DNA of 64,000 nucleotides from Halorubrum salinarum. GTDB taxonomy: Archaea > Halobacteriota > Halobacteria > Halobacteriales > Haloferacaceae. Both the position numbers and the translations under genes were made by a program. The notes below the pieces were generated by a model. It worked only from the letters and a program-made list of their open reading frames with translations. It had not been told where the DNA came from and searched no databases. Positions 26,612-34,886 of this stretch are shown here, in pieces (the first letter of the stretch is position 1; the number at the start of each line of letters is the position of its first letter). The stretch lies in NCBI RefSeq assembly GCF_013267195.1, contig NZ_CP053941.1:1054001-1118000 (forward strand). Direction: 5' to 3'.

Positions 26612-27583
26612 TCAGGCCTCGGAGGGGGCGCGGGCGCGGTCGCGGATCAGCTCGCGGATCTCCTCGGGGTCGGTGACCTCGGCGAGCTCCTCGCAGGAGA
26701 CGAGGGCGGTGCCGTCGACCGACTCGCGCTTCTCGTCCTCCTCCGTGAAGTACACCGAGCGGGTCCGGGCCACCTCGCCGATGGAGGACATGATCCGGGC
26801 GCGCTTCTCGGCCGCGGCGGTGAACGCCGAGTGGCCGGTGAGCACGCGCGTCGCCGGGCTGTCCTCGTCCTCCGAGACGGCCTTGAACGGGGCGCGAGCG
26901 GTCGGGTGGACGGTGAAGCCCGCGCTCGTGAGCACGTGGAGGACGTGCTCGTCGTCGGGGTCAGCCTCGGGCGCGGAGGGGGTCGGCTCCGAGTCGCGGA
27001 CCTCGTCCGCGCCGTCGAGCACGTCCACCGGGCTGGAGAACGGCTGGTCGAACAGCTCCTCCAGCTGGATCGCCACCTCGATGGAGGCGTTCATCCCGTC
27101 CTCGTACTTCGAGACGGTGCGCCGGGAGACGCCCAGCTCGTTCGCGAGCCGGCCGAGCGACCAGCCGCGCTCCTCGCGCTCGTCGGCCAGCAGGTCGCCG
27201 TCGAGGCTGACGTACAGGCCGCCGGGGGCGGCGTAGATGAGCGGCGGCATCCCCTCGACGAACAGGTCGTAGGCGGTGTCGGGGTTGATCACCGGCACGC
27301 CGTGTCGGAAGTAGACGACGCCGGGCTTCAGCTCCTCGTCGCGGGTGCGGATCCCGATGACCATCGGCGTCCCTCTGAGGTACTCGCCGAGCCGGCGCAT
27401 CTCCGCGCCGGTCTCCGCGTCGAGCGCGTCGACGTTGCCGAGGATCTTCAACAGGAGGAGGTCCTCGTCGCGGCGGGCCGCCACGTCGAAGCTCTTGGGC
27501 CGGACCGCACACCGGTCGCTGACGAGGAACCCTGCGTCCTCCAGCATCGCGGTGACGTTCCCGATGAGCGCAGTCCGGGACAT
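26612..27583 (-). CDS. Archaeal HTH-type transcriptional regulator
   Basis: A 323-residue DNA-binding protein. Residues 1-115 form a nuclease-like fold without a clear active site ([23 protein letters not shown]). A Cro/C1-type helix-turn-helix follows at about 130-190: [23 protein letters not shown]. The rest is a conserved C-terminal region in this archaeal family of putative regulators. A TATA box 26 bases upstream suggests a leaderless transcript. It converges on the MinD-like gene (59 bases apart). Target genes are not deducible; it is divergent from tiaS. Confidence 0.88.
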   Translation of the reverse strand: MSRTALIGNVTAMLEDAGFLVSDRCAVRPKSFDVAARRDEDLLLLKILGNVDALDAETGAEMRRLGEYLRGTPMVIGIRTRDEELKPGVVYFRHGVPVINPDTAYDLFVEGMPPLIYAAPGGLYVSLDGDLLADEREERGWSLGRLANELGVSRRTVSKYEDGMNASIEVAIQLEELFDQPFSSPVDVLDGADEVRDSEPTPSAPEADPDDEHVLHVLTSAGFTVHPTARAPFKAVSEDEDSPATRVLTGHSAFTAAAEKRARIMSSIGEVARTRSVYFTEEDEKRESVDGTALVSCEELAEVTDPEEIRELIRDRARAPSEA

Positions 27584-27604
27584 AGCCGGAATAAGCGTCT
27601 CGCC

Positions 27605-27613
27605 GTATATATG
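27605..27613 (-). promoter_or_regulatory. TATA box of the HTH regulator
   Basis: Minus-strand CATATATACG centred 26 bases before the ATG at 27583; leaderless spacing. Confidence 0.7.
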
Positions 27614-27795
27614 CGTTGTGTCGTCGGGATAACGACGAAACTGCCGCCCGCCTGCGATTTCGGCCGTTCGCGGCGGGAAACGGTTAAATACTCGACCGGC
27701 CCCGAAACGCGGTCGGCGAACCGCGGGGTTCCCCTCGGCGGTCGGGGGAGGCCGGCCTCGAAAGGGGCTTGACGCGCCGCCGCGAACGCGGGCAC

Positions 27796-29205
27796 ATGCC
27801 GATCGTCGCCGTCGACGACACCGACTCCCGCGAGCGCGGGATGTGCACGACGTACGTGGCGACGCGGATCGCGGCGCGGCTCGCGGACGGCGGCGCCCGG
27901 ATCCGGCGGCGCCTCCTCGTCCGCCTGAACCCGGCGGTGAAACACAAGACGCGCGGGAACGCCGCGGTCGCGCTCCACGTCTCCGGGGTCGACGCGGAGC
28001 GGGCCGCGGCGGTCGCGGTCGAGGCGGTCGAGGAGTTCGCCGCCGCGGCGGACCCGCGGACCTCCCCCGGCGTCGTCGTCGCCGACCGCGACGCCGACGG
28101 CGACCCCTTCGACCCGACCGGCGCGCCGATCCCCGAGGCGGTCGCCGCGTTCGCGCGGCGCGCGCTCCGCGAGCGGCTCTCCGTCGTGGAGGCGGTCGAG
28201 ACCGCGGAGGAACACGGCTTCCGACACGCCGCGGTCGGCTCGGCCGGCGGGGCGGAGAGAGCGGACGAGGCCGTCGCGGGGCGGGGCCGGATCGGCGCGC
28301 TCGCGGCGGTGGGCGCGCCGGCCGCGTTCGACGACTGGACCTTCGAGCGCATCTCCTACCGCGAGCTGGACCGCTGCGGGACGCCGCGCGAGGTCGACGC
28401 CGACAGCGTCTTCGACGCCGCGGCGGAGGGCTACCCGACGGTCTGGGATACCGTCGACCGCGAGACCGGCGCGGCCGTCTGCGTCCCGAACGCCCCCGGC
28501 CCGATCCTCCACGGGATCCGCGGCGACGACCCGGCCGCGTGCCGCGAGGTCGCGGACGGGATCGAGGGCGAGCCGGTCGAGCGCGCGGCGACGTTCCTGA
28601 CGAACCAGGGCACGGACGCGCACCTCGCGCCCGGCCGGATCGGCGACCTCCGCGACGGCGCCGGCTATCGGGTCGCCGGGAGGATCGCGAGCCAGCCGGA
28701 GACGAAACGGGGGGGACACGTCCACGTCGACGTGGCGGCCGACCGCGACGCGGTCGCCGACGACGGCGCGGCCGACGCCGGGGACGGGACCGACGCCGAC
28801 CGTCTCCGCGCCGTCGCGTTCGCTCCCACGGGTCGGTTCCGCGACCGGGTGCGCGCGCTCCGGCCGGGCGACCGCGTCACCCTCTGCGGCGAACACGAGG
28901 TACGGGCGGACGCGGCGGGGCCCGAGAGCACCCTGAAACTGGAGAAGTTCGCCGTCCGCGACCTCGTCCGGACTGCGCCAGCGGTCCCGACCTGCCCCGA
29001 CTGCGGGCGGTCGATGTCGTCGGCGGGGAGCGGACAGGGGTACCGGTGTCGCGACTGCGGGACGAGCGCGCCGGGGAAGGTCGCGGAACCGATCGAACGC
29101 GACCTCGAACCGGGGTGGTACGAGGTGCCGCCGAGCGCGCGCCGCCACGTCGCGAAGCCGCTCGTCCGCGGCGGGTTCGACGCGCCCGCGCACCCGGAGC
29201 GGTGA
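27796..29205 (+). CDS. tiaS: tRNA(Ile2)-agmatinylcytidine synthase TiaS
   Basis: Modifies C34 of tRNA-Ile(CAU) with agmatine so that it reads AUA codons; essential in archaea. The 469-residue protein starts [19 protein letters not shown], the family signature. It carries the central ATP-dependent domain ([31 protein letters not shown]), an OB-fold near residues 290-380, and a C-terminal zinc ribbon (CPDCG then CRDCG). The ATG at 27796 matches the conserved start. A TATA-like GGTTAAATAC lies about 110 bases upstream, so a leader may be present. Confidence 0.95.
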   Translation: MPIVAVDDTDSRERGMCTTYVATRIAARLADGGARIRRRLLVRLNPAVKHKTRGNAAVALHVSGVDAERAAAVAVEAVEEFAAAADPRTSPGVVVADRDADGDPFDPTGAPIPEAVAAFARRALRERLSVVEAVETAEEHGFRHAAVGSAGGAERADEAVAGRGRIGALAAVGAPAAFDDWTFERISYRELDRCGTPREVDADSVFDAAAEGYPTVWDTVDRETGAAVCVPNAPGPILHGIRGDDPAACREVADGIEGEPVERAATFLTNQGTDAHLAPGRIGDLRDGAGYRVAGRIASQPETKRGGHVHVDVAADRDAVADDGAADAGDGTDADRLRAVAFAPTGRFRDRVRALRPGDRVTLCGEHEVRADAAGPESTLKLEKFAVRDLVRTAPAVPTCPDCGRSMSSAGSGQGYRCRDCGTSAPGKVAEPIERDLEPGWYEVPPSARRHVAKPLVRGGFDAPAHPER

Positions 29206-29272
29206 AATCGCGTCCGGCGACCTCGACCGCGTCGCCCGGAGCGATGAAGTGCCTCCGCCGCGAGCGACCGCT

Positions 29273-29626
29273 ATGACCGGCATCGTCTTCCACGCGACGG
29301 AGCGGCGCGACGCGGTCGTCGAGTTCTACCGCGAGCGGCTGAACGCGACCGTGCGGCTCGAACAGCCCGACTGTACGATCTTAGAGTTCGACGGGTTCCT
29401 GTTCGGGTTCTGCGAGCGCGACGCGGCCGACGACTGCGGCATCCTCACCTTCGTCTACCCGGACCGCGACGGGGTCGACGCCGCGAGCGAGCGGCTCGGC
29501 GACGCGGTCGTGACGGAACCGCGAGAGAACGAGACGTACGACATCTACCAGTGTTTCGCCGAGGACCCCGAGGGCCGGACCGTCGAGTGTCAGGTCTTCC
29601 TCGACGAGGGCGTCGACATCGAGTAG
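29273..29626 (+). CDS. VOC-superfamily protein
   Basis: A 117-residue glyoxalase/bleomycin-resistance/dioxygenase fold: paired beta-alpha-beta-beta-beta halves, with IVFHATERRDAVVEFYRERLNA opening the first and YQCFAEDPEGRTVECQVF closing the second. His5 and Glu residues near 36 and 105 could bind a metal, but the substrate cannot be told. It follows tiaS by 67 bases on the same strand. Start is the ATG at 29273 because it places the first strand at the N-terminus. Confidence 0.82.
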   Translation: MTGIVFHATERRDAVVEFYRERLNATVRLEQPDCTILEFDGFLFGFCERDAADDCGILTFVYPDRDGVDAASERLGDAVVTEPRENETYDIYQCFAEDPEGRTVECQVFLDEGVDIE

Positions 29627-29675
29627 GTGCCCGCGCCGCGCGTCGAGGGCCCGTCCTACTCGTCGCAGGCCCGCG

Positions 29676-29906
29676 CTATCCGTCGAGGTCGCGCTTCTCG
29701 CGCCACGCCGTCGCCCGCTCCTCGGCCGCGTCCCGGTCGTCGAACCGCTCGCGCTCGTAGGCCGACTCGTCGGTCGCCTGTTCCATCACGTCGAGGCGGA
29801 CGACGAAGCCGCCGGCCGAGCGCTCGCGGAGCCTGACGGTCGCGTACCCGTCCGATCGCTCCCACTCGGTGACCGTGCCGTCGTCGCGCTCCAGCGACCA
29901 GCTCAT
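29676..29906 (-). CDS. Small haloarchaeal protein of unknown function
   Basis: A 76-residue acidic protein (start MSWSLERDDGTVTEWERSDG) with a predicted beta-sheet front (YATVRLRER, GGFVVRLDVMEQ) and a charged C-terminal helix (DRDAAEERATAWREKRDL). No cysteine pairs, membrane segment or known motif. I chose the ATG at 29906 since upstream codons look like random Arg/Pro translation. It is recognisable as a conserved-looking small protein only by its compact strand-helix pattern. Confidence 0.65.
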   Translation of the reverse strand: MSWSLERDDGTVTEWERSDGYATVRLRERSAGGFVVRLDVMEQATDESAYERERFDDRDAAEERATAWREKRDLDG

Positions 29907-30012
29907 ACCCGGGCGGACGCGCCCCGCGGCTAAAGCGGTGCGGTTCCGCGGCGGCCGAGCGCGCACCGTCCGCCGGCCGGCGGTCCGGGTCGGGCACCCG
30001 GAGTCGATCGGG

Positions 30013-30189
30013 TCAGTCGCCCGCGCTCGGCGACCGACCGGCGCTCGGCGACCCCTCCGCGTTCGGCGACGCGGCGTACCCGCACACCGGGCAGAGGACG
30101 TAGCCGAGCGAGTCGTACGGCACCGACGTCGAGGGGGCGCTCACGTCGCACTCCGGGCAGTCGAAGGTCGCGGCGTTCTCGGTCGACAT
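30013..30189 (-). CDS. 58-residue zinc-ribbon microprotein
   Basis: A short gene whose product reads MSTENAATFDCPECDVSAPS, then about 12 residues, then LCPVCGYAA, and a Ser/Gly/Pro-rich tail with a repeated SPSAG unit. Cys11, Cys14, Cys33 and Cys36 form a standard four-cysteine zinc site. The ATG at 30189 is followed by an in-frame stop at 30013. It lies between the 76-residue gene (same strand, 106 bases on) and the divergent M24 peptidase gene. Such zinc microproteins are abundant in haloarchaea and mostly unstudied. Confidence 0.75.
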   Translation of the reverse strand: MSTENAATFDCPECDVSAPSTSVPYDSLGYVLCPVCGYAASPNAEGSPSAGRSPSAGD

Positions 30190-30254
30190 GCTATCACGTA
30201 ACGACCGATCCGGCCTAGTTATGCGCCGCTTGCTGTCACCGCAAGGCCACCCTA

Positions 30255-30262
30255 CTTATATA
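30255..30262 (+). promoter_or_regulatory. TATA box of the first M24 peptidase
   Basis: CTTATATACC 25 bases before the GTG at 30283, so the transcript is probably leaderless with a GTG start. Confidence 0.75.
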
Positions 30263-30282
30263 CCGAGGCCGAATCCCGGCCC

Positions 30283-31443
30283 GTGACAGACGACGCACAC
30301 GCGGACCGGTCGGGCGGAGAGCGACCGGCCGACGCGCACGAGCGACGGCGCGAGCTGGCGGCGCAGCGGCTGGACGAGGCCGGCGCGGCGGGGCTGGTCG
30401 CGTTCCCGAGCCGCAACCTCCAGTACCTCACCGGCTTCGCCGAGGAGCCGGGCGAGCGGCACTTCTTCCTCGTCGTGCCGGCGGCGAGCGCGGCCGACCC
30501 GGAGCCGGCGCTGCTCGTCCCGGCGCTGTACGAGACGCAGATCCGAGAGGCGACGACCGTCGGGGAGGTGCGGACGTGGAGCGACGGCGACGACCCGGTC
30601 GCGGCGACGCGCGAGCTGCTCGCCGACCGCGGACTCGACTCGGGGCGGCTCCTCGTCGACGACACGATGTGGGCGCGGTTCACGCAGGACCTCCGCGCGG
30701 CGGCGCCGGACGCCGAGTGGGGGCTCGCGAGCGAGGCGCTCGCCGACCTCCGGGTGCGGAAGGACGACGCCGAGCTGACGGCCCTCCGCGAGGCGGCCGG
30801 GGTCGCGGACGCGGTCGTCGGCGACCTCCGCGACCTGGGCGCCGACGCGGTCGGGATGACGGAGGCGGCGCTCGCGGAGTGGATCGCGGACCGGCTGACC
30901 GAGCGCGGCGGGCGCGGGGTCAGCTTCGAGACGGTCGTCGGGGCGGGCGAGAACGGCGCGAAGCCCCACCACGGCCACGGCGACCGCGAGATCCGGGCTG
31001 GCGAGCCGGTCGTCTTGGACTTCGGGACGCGCGTCGACGGGTACCCGTCGGACCAGACGCGGACGCTCGCCTTCGGCGGCGAGCCGAGCGAGGCGTACCG
31101 CGAGGTCCACGAAGTCGTGCGCGAGGCGCAGGCGGCCGGCGTCGAGGCGGTCGGGCCGGGCGTCCCCGCGTCGGCCGTCGACCGCGCCGCGCGCGAGGTC
31201 GTCGAGGCGGCCGGGTACGGCGACGCGTTCGTCCACCGGACCGGCCACGGCGTGGGCCTGGACGTCCACGAGGAGCCGTACCTCGTCGCCGGCAACGACC
31301 GCCCGCTGGAGCCGGGGATGGTCTGCTCCGTCGAGCCCGGAATCTACCTCGACGGGCGGTTCGGCTGTCGGATCGAGGACCTCGTGGTCGTCACCGAGGA
31401 CGGCTGCGAGCGCCTGAACCGGACCGACCGCGGGTGGGCGTGA
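30283..31443 (+). CDS. M24-family aminopeptidase (Xaa-Pro type)
   Basis: Cytoplasmic metallopeptidase of 386 residues. A creatinase-like N-terminal domain (residues 30-160; FPSRNLQYLTGFAEE) precedes the pita-bread catalytic domain. The five metal ligands are visible: Asp in VLDFGT, Asp in SDQTRT, His in HGVGLDVHE, Glu in VEPGIY and Glu in RIEDL. HHGHG provides a substrate-binding His. This is a full-length Xaa-Pro dipeptidase-like enzyme; a second, more divergent one lies at 58350. The GTG start is supported by the TATA box 25 bases upstream. Confidence 0.92.
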   Translation: MTDDAHADRSGGERPADAHERRRELAAQRLDEAGAAGLVAFPSRNLQYLTGFAEEPGERHFFLVVPAASAADPEPALLVPALYETQIREATTVGEVRTWSDGDDPVAATRELLADRGLDSGRLLVDDTMWARFTQDLRAAAPDAEWGLASEALADLRVRKDDAELTALREAAGVADAVVGDLRDLGADAVGMTEAALAEWIADRLTERGGRGVSFETVVGAGENGAKPHHGHGDREIRAGEPVVLDFGTRVDGYPSDQTRTLAFGGEPSEAYREVHEVVREAQAAGVEAVGPGVPASAVDRAAREVVEAAGYGDAFVHRTGHGVGLDVHEEPYLVAGNDRPLEPGMVCSVEPGIYLDGRFGCRIEDLVVVTEDGCERLNRTDRGWA

Positions 31444-31746
31444 CCGGCGGCGAGGCGAGCGGCGGGACCGGCGGCTCGTGGCCGTGGCCGTCGTCGGGGG
31501 GGCGACGCGCCGCTCAGCGTGGGTGTCGCGAAACGGAAGAGGCGGAGACCGGCGTGCCGATGTTCGACACGCGAATACGGGAGTCGTGTGCCGTGCCCCC
31601 AACCGGTAAATGCCGCCGGATGATATAACAGTATTACCGAATTATTCCGGGTGTATTCCCCCAGTCGGACCGGGGGACGTGGCTCGCCCCGCGGGCGACC
31701 GGACGGCATCGAAACCATTAGTGTCGCCCGAGCGGAACCGCGGGGC
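31444..31746. other. Intergenic region with an AT-rich island
   Basis: 303 bases with no supported gene. An AT-rich patch at 31617-31650 is flanked by CCGGA and TCCGG in inverted orientation and could be a regulatory site. CCATTAGTG at 31715-31723, about 28 bases before the next ATG, is the likely TATA region of the following gene. Confidence 0.5.
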
Positions 31747-32046
31747 ATGAGCGACACCGATGCGGACGAGGACGAGGAGGCGGAAGCGGCGCCGGCCGTC
31801 GAACTCGGCGACGGGCCGGACGTGGCCGGCGAGCCGGTCGCCCGCGTCGCGTCGCGGCTCACGTGGCCCGCGACGCGCAGCGACGTCCGCGAACAGGAGG
31901 GCGACGCCGAGATCCGGACGCCCGACGGCCCGCAGACGCTCGACGACGTGCTCGCGGACTCGGAGGTACCCCTCTTCGAGAGCCGGAGCGACTTCCTCCA
32001 AGCGGTCGAGGACGTCGTCGGCCGCGGCCCGGTCGCGACCGAGTAA
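31747..32046 (+). CDS. DUF5789-like small acidic protein
   Basis: A 99-residue protein typical of haloarchaea: a disordered acidic first 30 residues, then VASRLTWPATRSDVREQEGDAEIRTPDGPQTL in sections, and a C-terminal helix (FESRSDFLQAVEDVVG). I recall this pattern as the DUF5789 family, which has no known function. The helix-strand-helix core looks like a small DNA- or protein-binding module, but no catalytic residue is apparent. Repeat copy B begins 62 bases after the stop. Confidence 0.7.
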   Translation: MSDTDADEDEEAEAAPAVELGDGPDVAGEPVARVASRLTWPATRSDVREQEGDAEIRTPDGPQTLDDVLADSEVPLFESRSDFLQAVEDVVGRGPVATE

Positions 32047-32064
32047 GCGACGAGCGCGGCGACG

Positions 32065-32108
32065 CTATTTATAAATAACCGGCGAGACGGCGAGAGACAT
32101 TTATAAAT
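32065..32108 (+). promoter_or_regulatory. Duplicated TATA boxes upstream of repeat copy B
   Basis: ATTTATAAAT occurs twice, at 32068-32077 and 32099-32108, each followed by a CGGCG-type string. The first shares GCTATTTATAAA with the box ahead of copy A. Confidence 0.5.
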
Positions 32109-32438
32109 CGGCGGTCGGCGCGCCCCGGTGAGCGGCCCGAAGGGCCGCGAACCGCCGGTGCGAGGGAGTCAGTCGCCGGAGCGAAGCGACGGCGACTGAC
32201 GAGGCTGGGGAGGCGTGAGGTGCGGTCGCTGTGCGTTGCCGCGAGCGCAGCGAGCGGGAGCACGGAAGTCGCAGCCCGCGCAGCGAACGGAGTGAGCGAG
32301 CAGGAACGTCTTCCGGAGGGGCGGGACGCAAAGGGGCAGTTGCGAGGACAGCGCAGGCGACGTAAGCACCGCAGGAGCGAGTGAAACGAGCGACGAGGAG
32401 CGCAACGAGCGTGCGCTGTCCTCGCGACTGGGGCTTTG
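32109..32438 (+). repeat. Dispersed structured element, copy B
   Basis: Second copy of the element, filling most of the 454-base gap before the antiporter gene. Hairpins: 32132-32138 with 32142-32148 around GAA (sequence differs from copy A but pairing is kept); 32168-32178 with 32190-32200 (11 bp); block GAGGCTGGGGAGGCGTGAGG at 32201-32220; an extra insert of roughly 70 bases absent from copies A and C; GGGACGCAAAGGGGCAGT; then the 19-bp stem 32337-32355 with 32412-32430. In this stem a G-C pair of copy A is replaced by A-T, and one pair is G-U. The 56-base inner segment is 32356-32411. Confidence 0.85.
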
Positions 32439-32466
32439 GCGGTGTTGGCCGCCGATCCGTTGACGA

Positions 32467-32476
32467 CTATTTATAC
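32467..32476 (-). promoter_or_regulatory. TATA-like box facing copy B from downstream
   Basis: CTATTTATAC; on the minus strand GTATAAATAG, a good archaeal TATA box about 35 bases from the right end of copy B. The core is near-palindromic and could serve either strand. Confidence 0.4.
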
Positions 32477-32500
32477 GTGCGCTACGGCACCGCCGAAACG

Positions 32501-33736
32501 CTATCCGTTTACACCGCCGCTGTCCGATCCGTCCCGATCCAGCCACGCGGTCGCGAGCGACTCGAACGGCGCCGAGTAGCTCATCAGCGTCGTCCCGAGC
32601 ACCGCCATCACGAGGACGTAGGCGACCGCGAACGCGTTGATCGTCGCCGCGAGCGCCGGGTCGAACGAGCCGGCCTCCGCGCCGGAGACCGCGACGGTCG
32701 CGATGATGAGCGAGAACTCGCCGCGGGTGGTCATCCCGAGGCCGACGCGCGTCGAGCGCCGGGCGTCGAGGTCGAACGCGCGCCCCGCGAAGTAGCCGGT
32801 GACGGCCTTCGTCGGCGTGGTCACGACGACCGCGAGGGCGACGAGCGCCGCCACGTCGGCGAACAGCGCGGGGTCGGTGACGAGCCCGATCCAGAAGAAG
32901 AACACCGCGGCGAACACGTCGCGGACCGGCTCCAGGATCGTCTCGATGTCGTGGACCCGTCCGGTCGCGGAGAACGCCATCCCGACGAAGAACGCCGCGA
33001 CTGCCTCGCTGACGCCGAGCGCGAGCGCCGCGCCGGCGACGAACACGACCGCGGCGACGGCCCGGAGCGCGACGAACTCCATGTTGTCCGTCGCCACCAG
33101 CCGGTCGAACGCCGGCGTGCCGAAGCGGACGGCGGCGAGTAACACGAGGATGAACCCGACCGCGATCCCGACGTCCGCGGCGGCCGCGGCGACGTCGCCG
33201 CCGCCGAGCACGAGGGCGGACGCGACCGCGAGGTACACCGCGATGAACAGGTCCTCGTAGACGAGGGTGCCGAGCAGCGGCTCCGCCTCGTCGTTGGCGA
33301 TCCAGCCGAGGTCGATGAGCGACTTCGTGATCACCGCCGACGAGGAGATGTAGACGATCCCCGCGATCAGGAACGCCGGGAGGAACGCCCCGAAGACGAG
33401 CCACCCGAGGACGAGCCCGACCCCGAAGTTCGCGAGGTCGATCGTCCCGGCCGTCCCGATCGGGCCCCGCCGGGCGAGCAGCCGGTCGAGGTTGAACTCC
33501 AGCCCGAGGAAGAACAGCAGGAAGACGATCCCTAGCTCCGCGCCGAGGGAGATGAACTCCGTCTCGGGCACGTAGGCGGTCCCGACGACCGGGAGCGAGA
33601 GCCGTCCGAGGACGTACTGCCCGAGGAGCGTCCCGACGAGGATGTACGCGGGGATCACGGACTGGCCGAGGCGGCTCGCGACCGCGCCGGCGGCCGCGAC
33701 CGCGACGAACATGACGCCGACGTCGAGCAGCGCCAC
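32501..33736 (-). CDS. Cation:proton antiporter, CPA2 (Kef-like)
   Basis: Membrane antiporter of 411 residues with about 12 helices, exchanging K+ or Na+ for protons. The first segments (GVMFVAVAAAGAVASRLGQSVIPAYILVGTLLG) and LGIVFLLFFLGLEFNLDRL are typical of Kef/KhtU carriers. Near GTLVYEDLFIAVYLAV the ion-site Asp sits in a membrane helix. No RCK domain is attached; the regulatory subunit is encoded just upstream (33825-34307). It starts with GTG, overlapping the stop of a 30-codon reading frame (TAGTG), so translation may be coupled. Confidence 0.9.
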   Translation of the reverse strand: MALLDVGVMFVAVAAAGAVASRLGQSVIPAYILVGTLLGQYVLGRLSLPVVGTAYVPETEFISLGAELGIVFLLFFLGLEFNLDRLLARRGPIGTAGTIDLANFGVGLVLGWLVFGAFLPAFLIAGIVYISSSAVITKSLIDLGWIANDEAEPLLGTLVYEDLFIAVYLAVASALVLGGGDVAAAAADVGIAVGFILVLLAAVRFGTPAFDRLVATDNMEFVALRAVAAVVFVAGAALALGVSEAVAAFFVGMAFSATGRVHDIETILEPVRDVFAAVFFFWIGLVTDPALFADVAALVALAVVVTTPTKAVTGYFAGRAFDLDARRSTRVGLGMTTRGEFSLIIATVAVSGAEAGSFDPALAATINAFAVAYVLVMAVLGTTLMSYSAPFESLATAWLDRDGSDSGGVNG

Positions 33737-33828
33737 TACCGCCCACCCCGAGCGCCGACGGTCGCGGTCACCGGACCGCCCGGAGCGGCCGCGGCGCCGA
33801 GGGGCGACGCGCCGAGTCCGCCGGTCAT
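33736..33828 (-). CDS. Possible 30-residue coupled peptide
   Basis: A 30-codon frame (MTGGLGASPLGAAAAPGG and on) that exactly bridges the regulatory subunit and the antiporter. Its ATG overlaps the upstream stop (ATGA) and its TAG overlaps the antiporter GTG (TAGTG). The peptide is low-complexity Gly/Ala/Pro and may have no function itself; its role may be to carry ribosomes from one gene to the next. In high-GC DNA chance frames are common, so confidence is low. Confidence 0.35.
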   Translation of the reverse strand: MTGGLGASPLGAAAAPGGPVTATVGARGGR

Positions 33829-34307
33829 TCGGTGAGTATCTCCTCGAACGCCTCGCAGTTCTCCGGCGTGCCGACCCCGATCAGCGTGTCGCCCTCGCGG
33901 AGGGTGGTGCCGGCGCCCGGGCTGTCGAGCACCTCGTCGTCGCGCTGGATGGCGACGACCGCGAGCCCGGTGCGGTTGCCGATGTCGGCGCTCTCCAGCG
34001 TCTCCCCGACGAGCGGCGAGCCCGGGGGCAGCTCGTACCACTCCAAGAGGATGCCGCCCGGCAGCGTCGTCTCTTGGGTATCGGGCTCGACGGGCTGGAA
34101 GTACGCCCCCTCGATGATCGAGCCGATCGTCCGCGCGAGGTCGTCGGAGAACTCGAACGCCTTCTCGGAGTCGGCGTCCGGGTCGGACCGGCGAAACACC
34201 TCGCGTTTGCCCGTGTTGTGGATGACGACGACCATCTCCTCGCCGCCGCCCAGCTCGATCTCGAACTTCTTCCCGACCCCGGGGAGGTCGGACTCGGTGA
34301 TCGTCAT
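33825..34307 (-). CDS. Antiporter regulatory subunit, KhtT-like with RCK_C domain
   Basis: A 160-residue soluble protein. It starts TITESDLPGVGKKFEIELGGGEEMVVVIHNTGKRE in outline, the N-terminal domain of KhtT-type regulators, and ends with a TrkA/RCK C-terminal domain (residues 75-158; LVGETLESADIGNRTGLAVVAI, TLIGVGTPENCEAFEEIL). These bind nucleotides or ions and gate a partner antiporter. The gene directly precedes the Kef-like antiporter on the same strand, as khtT precedes khtU in bacteria. Start is the ATG at 34307. Confidence 0.9.
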   Translation of the reverse strand: MTITESDLPGVGKKFEIELGGGEEMVVVIHNTGKREVFRRSDPDADSEKAFEFSDDLARTIGSIIEGAYFQPVEPDTQETTLPGGILLEWYELPPGSPLVGETLESADIGNRTGLAVVAIQRDDEVLDSPGAGTTLREGDTLIGVGTPENCEAFEEILTE

Positions 34308-34478
34308 ACGGAGCACAGAGAGCCCACCGTAATATGTCTGTACGTCGCCGGGCGAGGGGGACGAGTCAGGTCGACGCGTCGCCCGCTGCGGGCCGTCCGA
34401 GTCCCGGCGGGCGCCCGCGTCGGACGCGCGTCGGTCGTCGCACCAAACGCTAAGTGGGCCGGGTCCGAGGGAACGGGT

Positions 34479-34850
34479 ATGTGGGGCTCCCGCGGGAGTC
34501 GGGACCGGCGGACGGTCGTGTGTATCGCGTGCGGCGAATCGGTGCTGCGGGAGGACGCGCGCGAGTACGACAAGGAAGGCGACCGCTGGAGCCGGCGCGA
34601 CAAGGAGTTCGAGTACCTCTGTGCCGACTGCGACGACGAGATCTGCCACCAGCCGCGCGACGGGCTCGAGTCGCTGCTCCGGTCGATCGAGGCTGACGGG
34701 CTCAGCGACGAGGAGTTCCTCGAACGCTACGTCGACGCGGTGGCGGACGACGGCGCCCGGAGCGACGAGGGCGACGCGGGCGCCCGGTCGGACCGCGGCC
34801 GCTCCGACCGCACGCGCTCGGACCGCGACCGCTCGGACCGCGACCGATAG
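34479..34850 (+). CDS. Zinc-binding protein with RSDRD repeat tail
   Basis: A 123-residue protein. Residues 15-55 hold two cysteine pairs (CIACG and CADCD) flanking a charged stretch and matching a treble-clef or ribbon zinc site. A short acidic helix follows (ESLLRSIEADGLSDEEFLERYVDAV), then a low-complexity tail of tandem Arg-Ser-Asp units from about residue 100. The tail comes from a short DNA tandem repeat (CTCGGACCGCGAC units) and probably varies between strains. The function is unknown; the type is known only from haloarchaea as far as I can tell. Confidence 0.75.
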   Translation: MWGSRGSRDRRTVVCIACGESVLREDAREYDKEGDRWSRRDKEFEYLCADCDDEICHQPRDGLESLLRSIEADGLSDEEFLERYVDAVADDGARSDEGDAGARSDRGRSDRTRSDRDRSDRDR

Positions 34851-34886
34851 TTCTACCAAGCGCGGGTCGGTACCGCGGGGATAGGT

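Noticed and set aside
34800-34850. CRISPR-like or satellite repeat
   Set aside because: The short CTCGGACCG units code for an in-frame RSDRD tail and have no spacers, so this is a coding tandem repeat.
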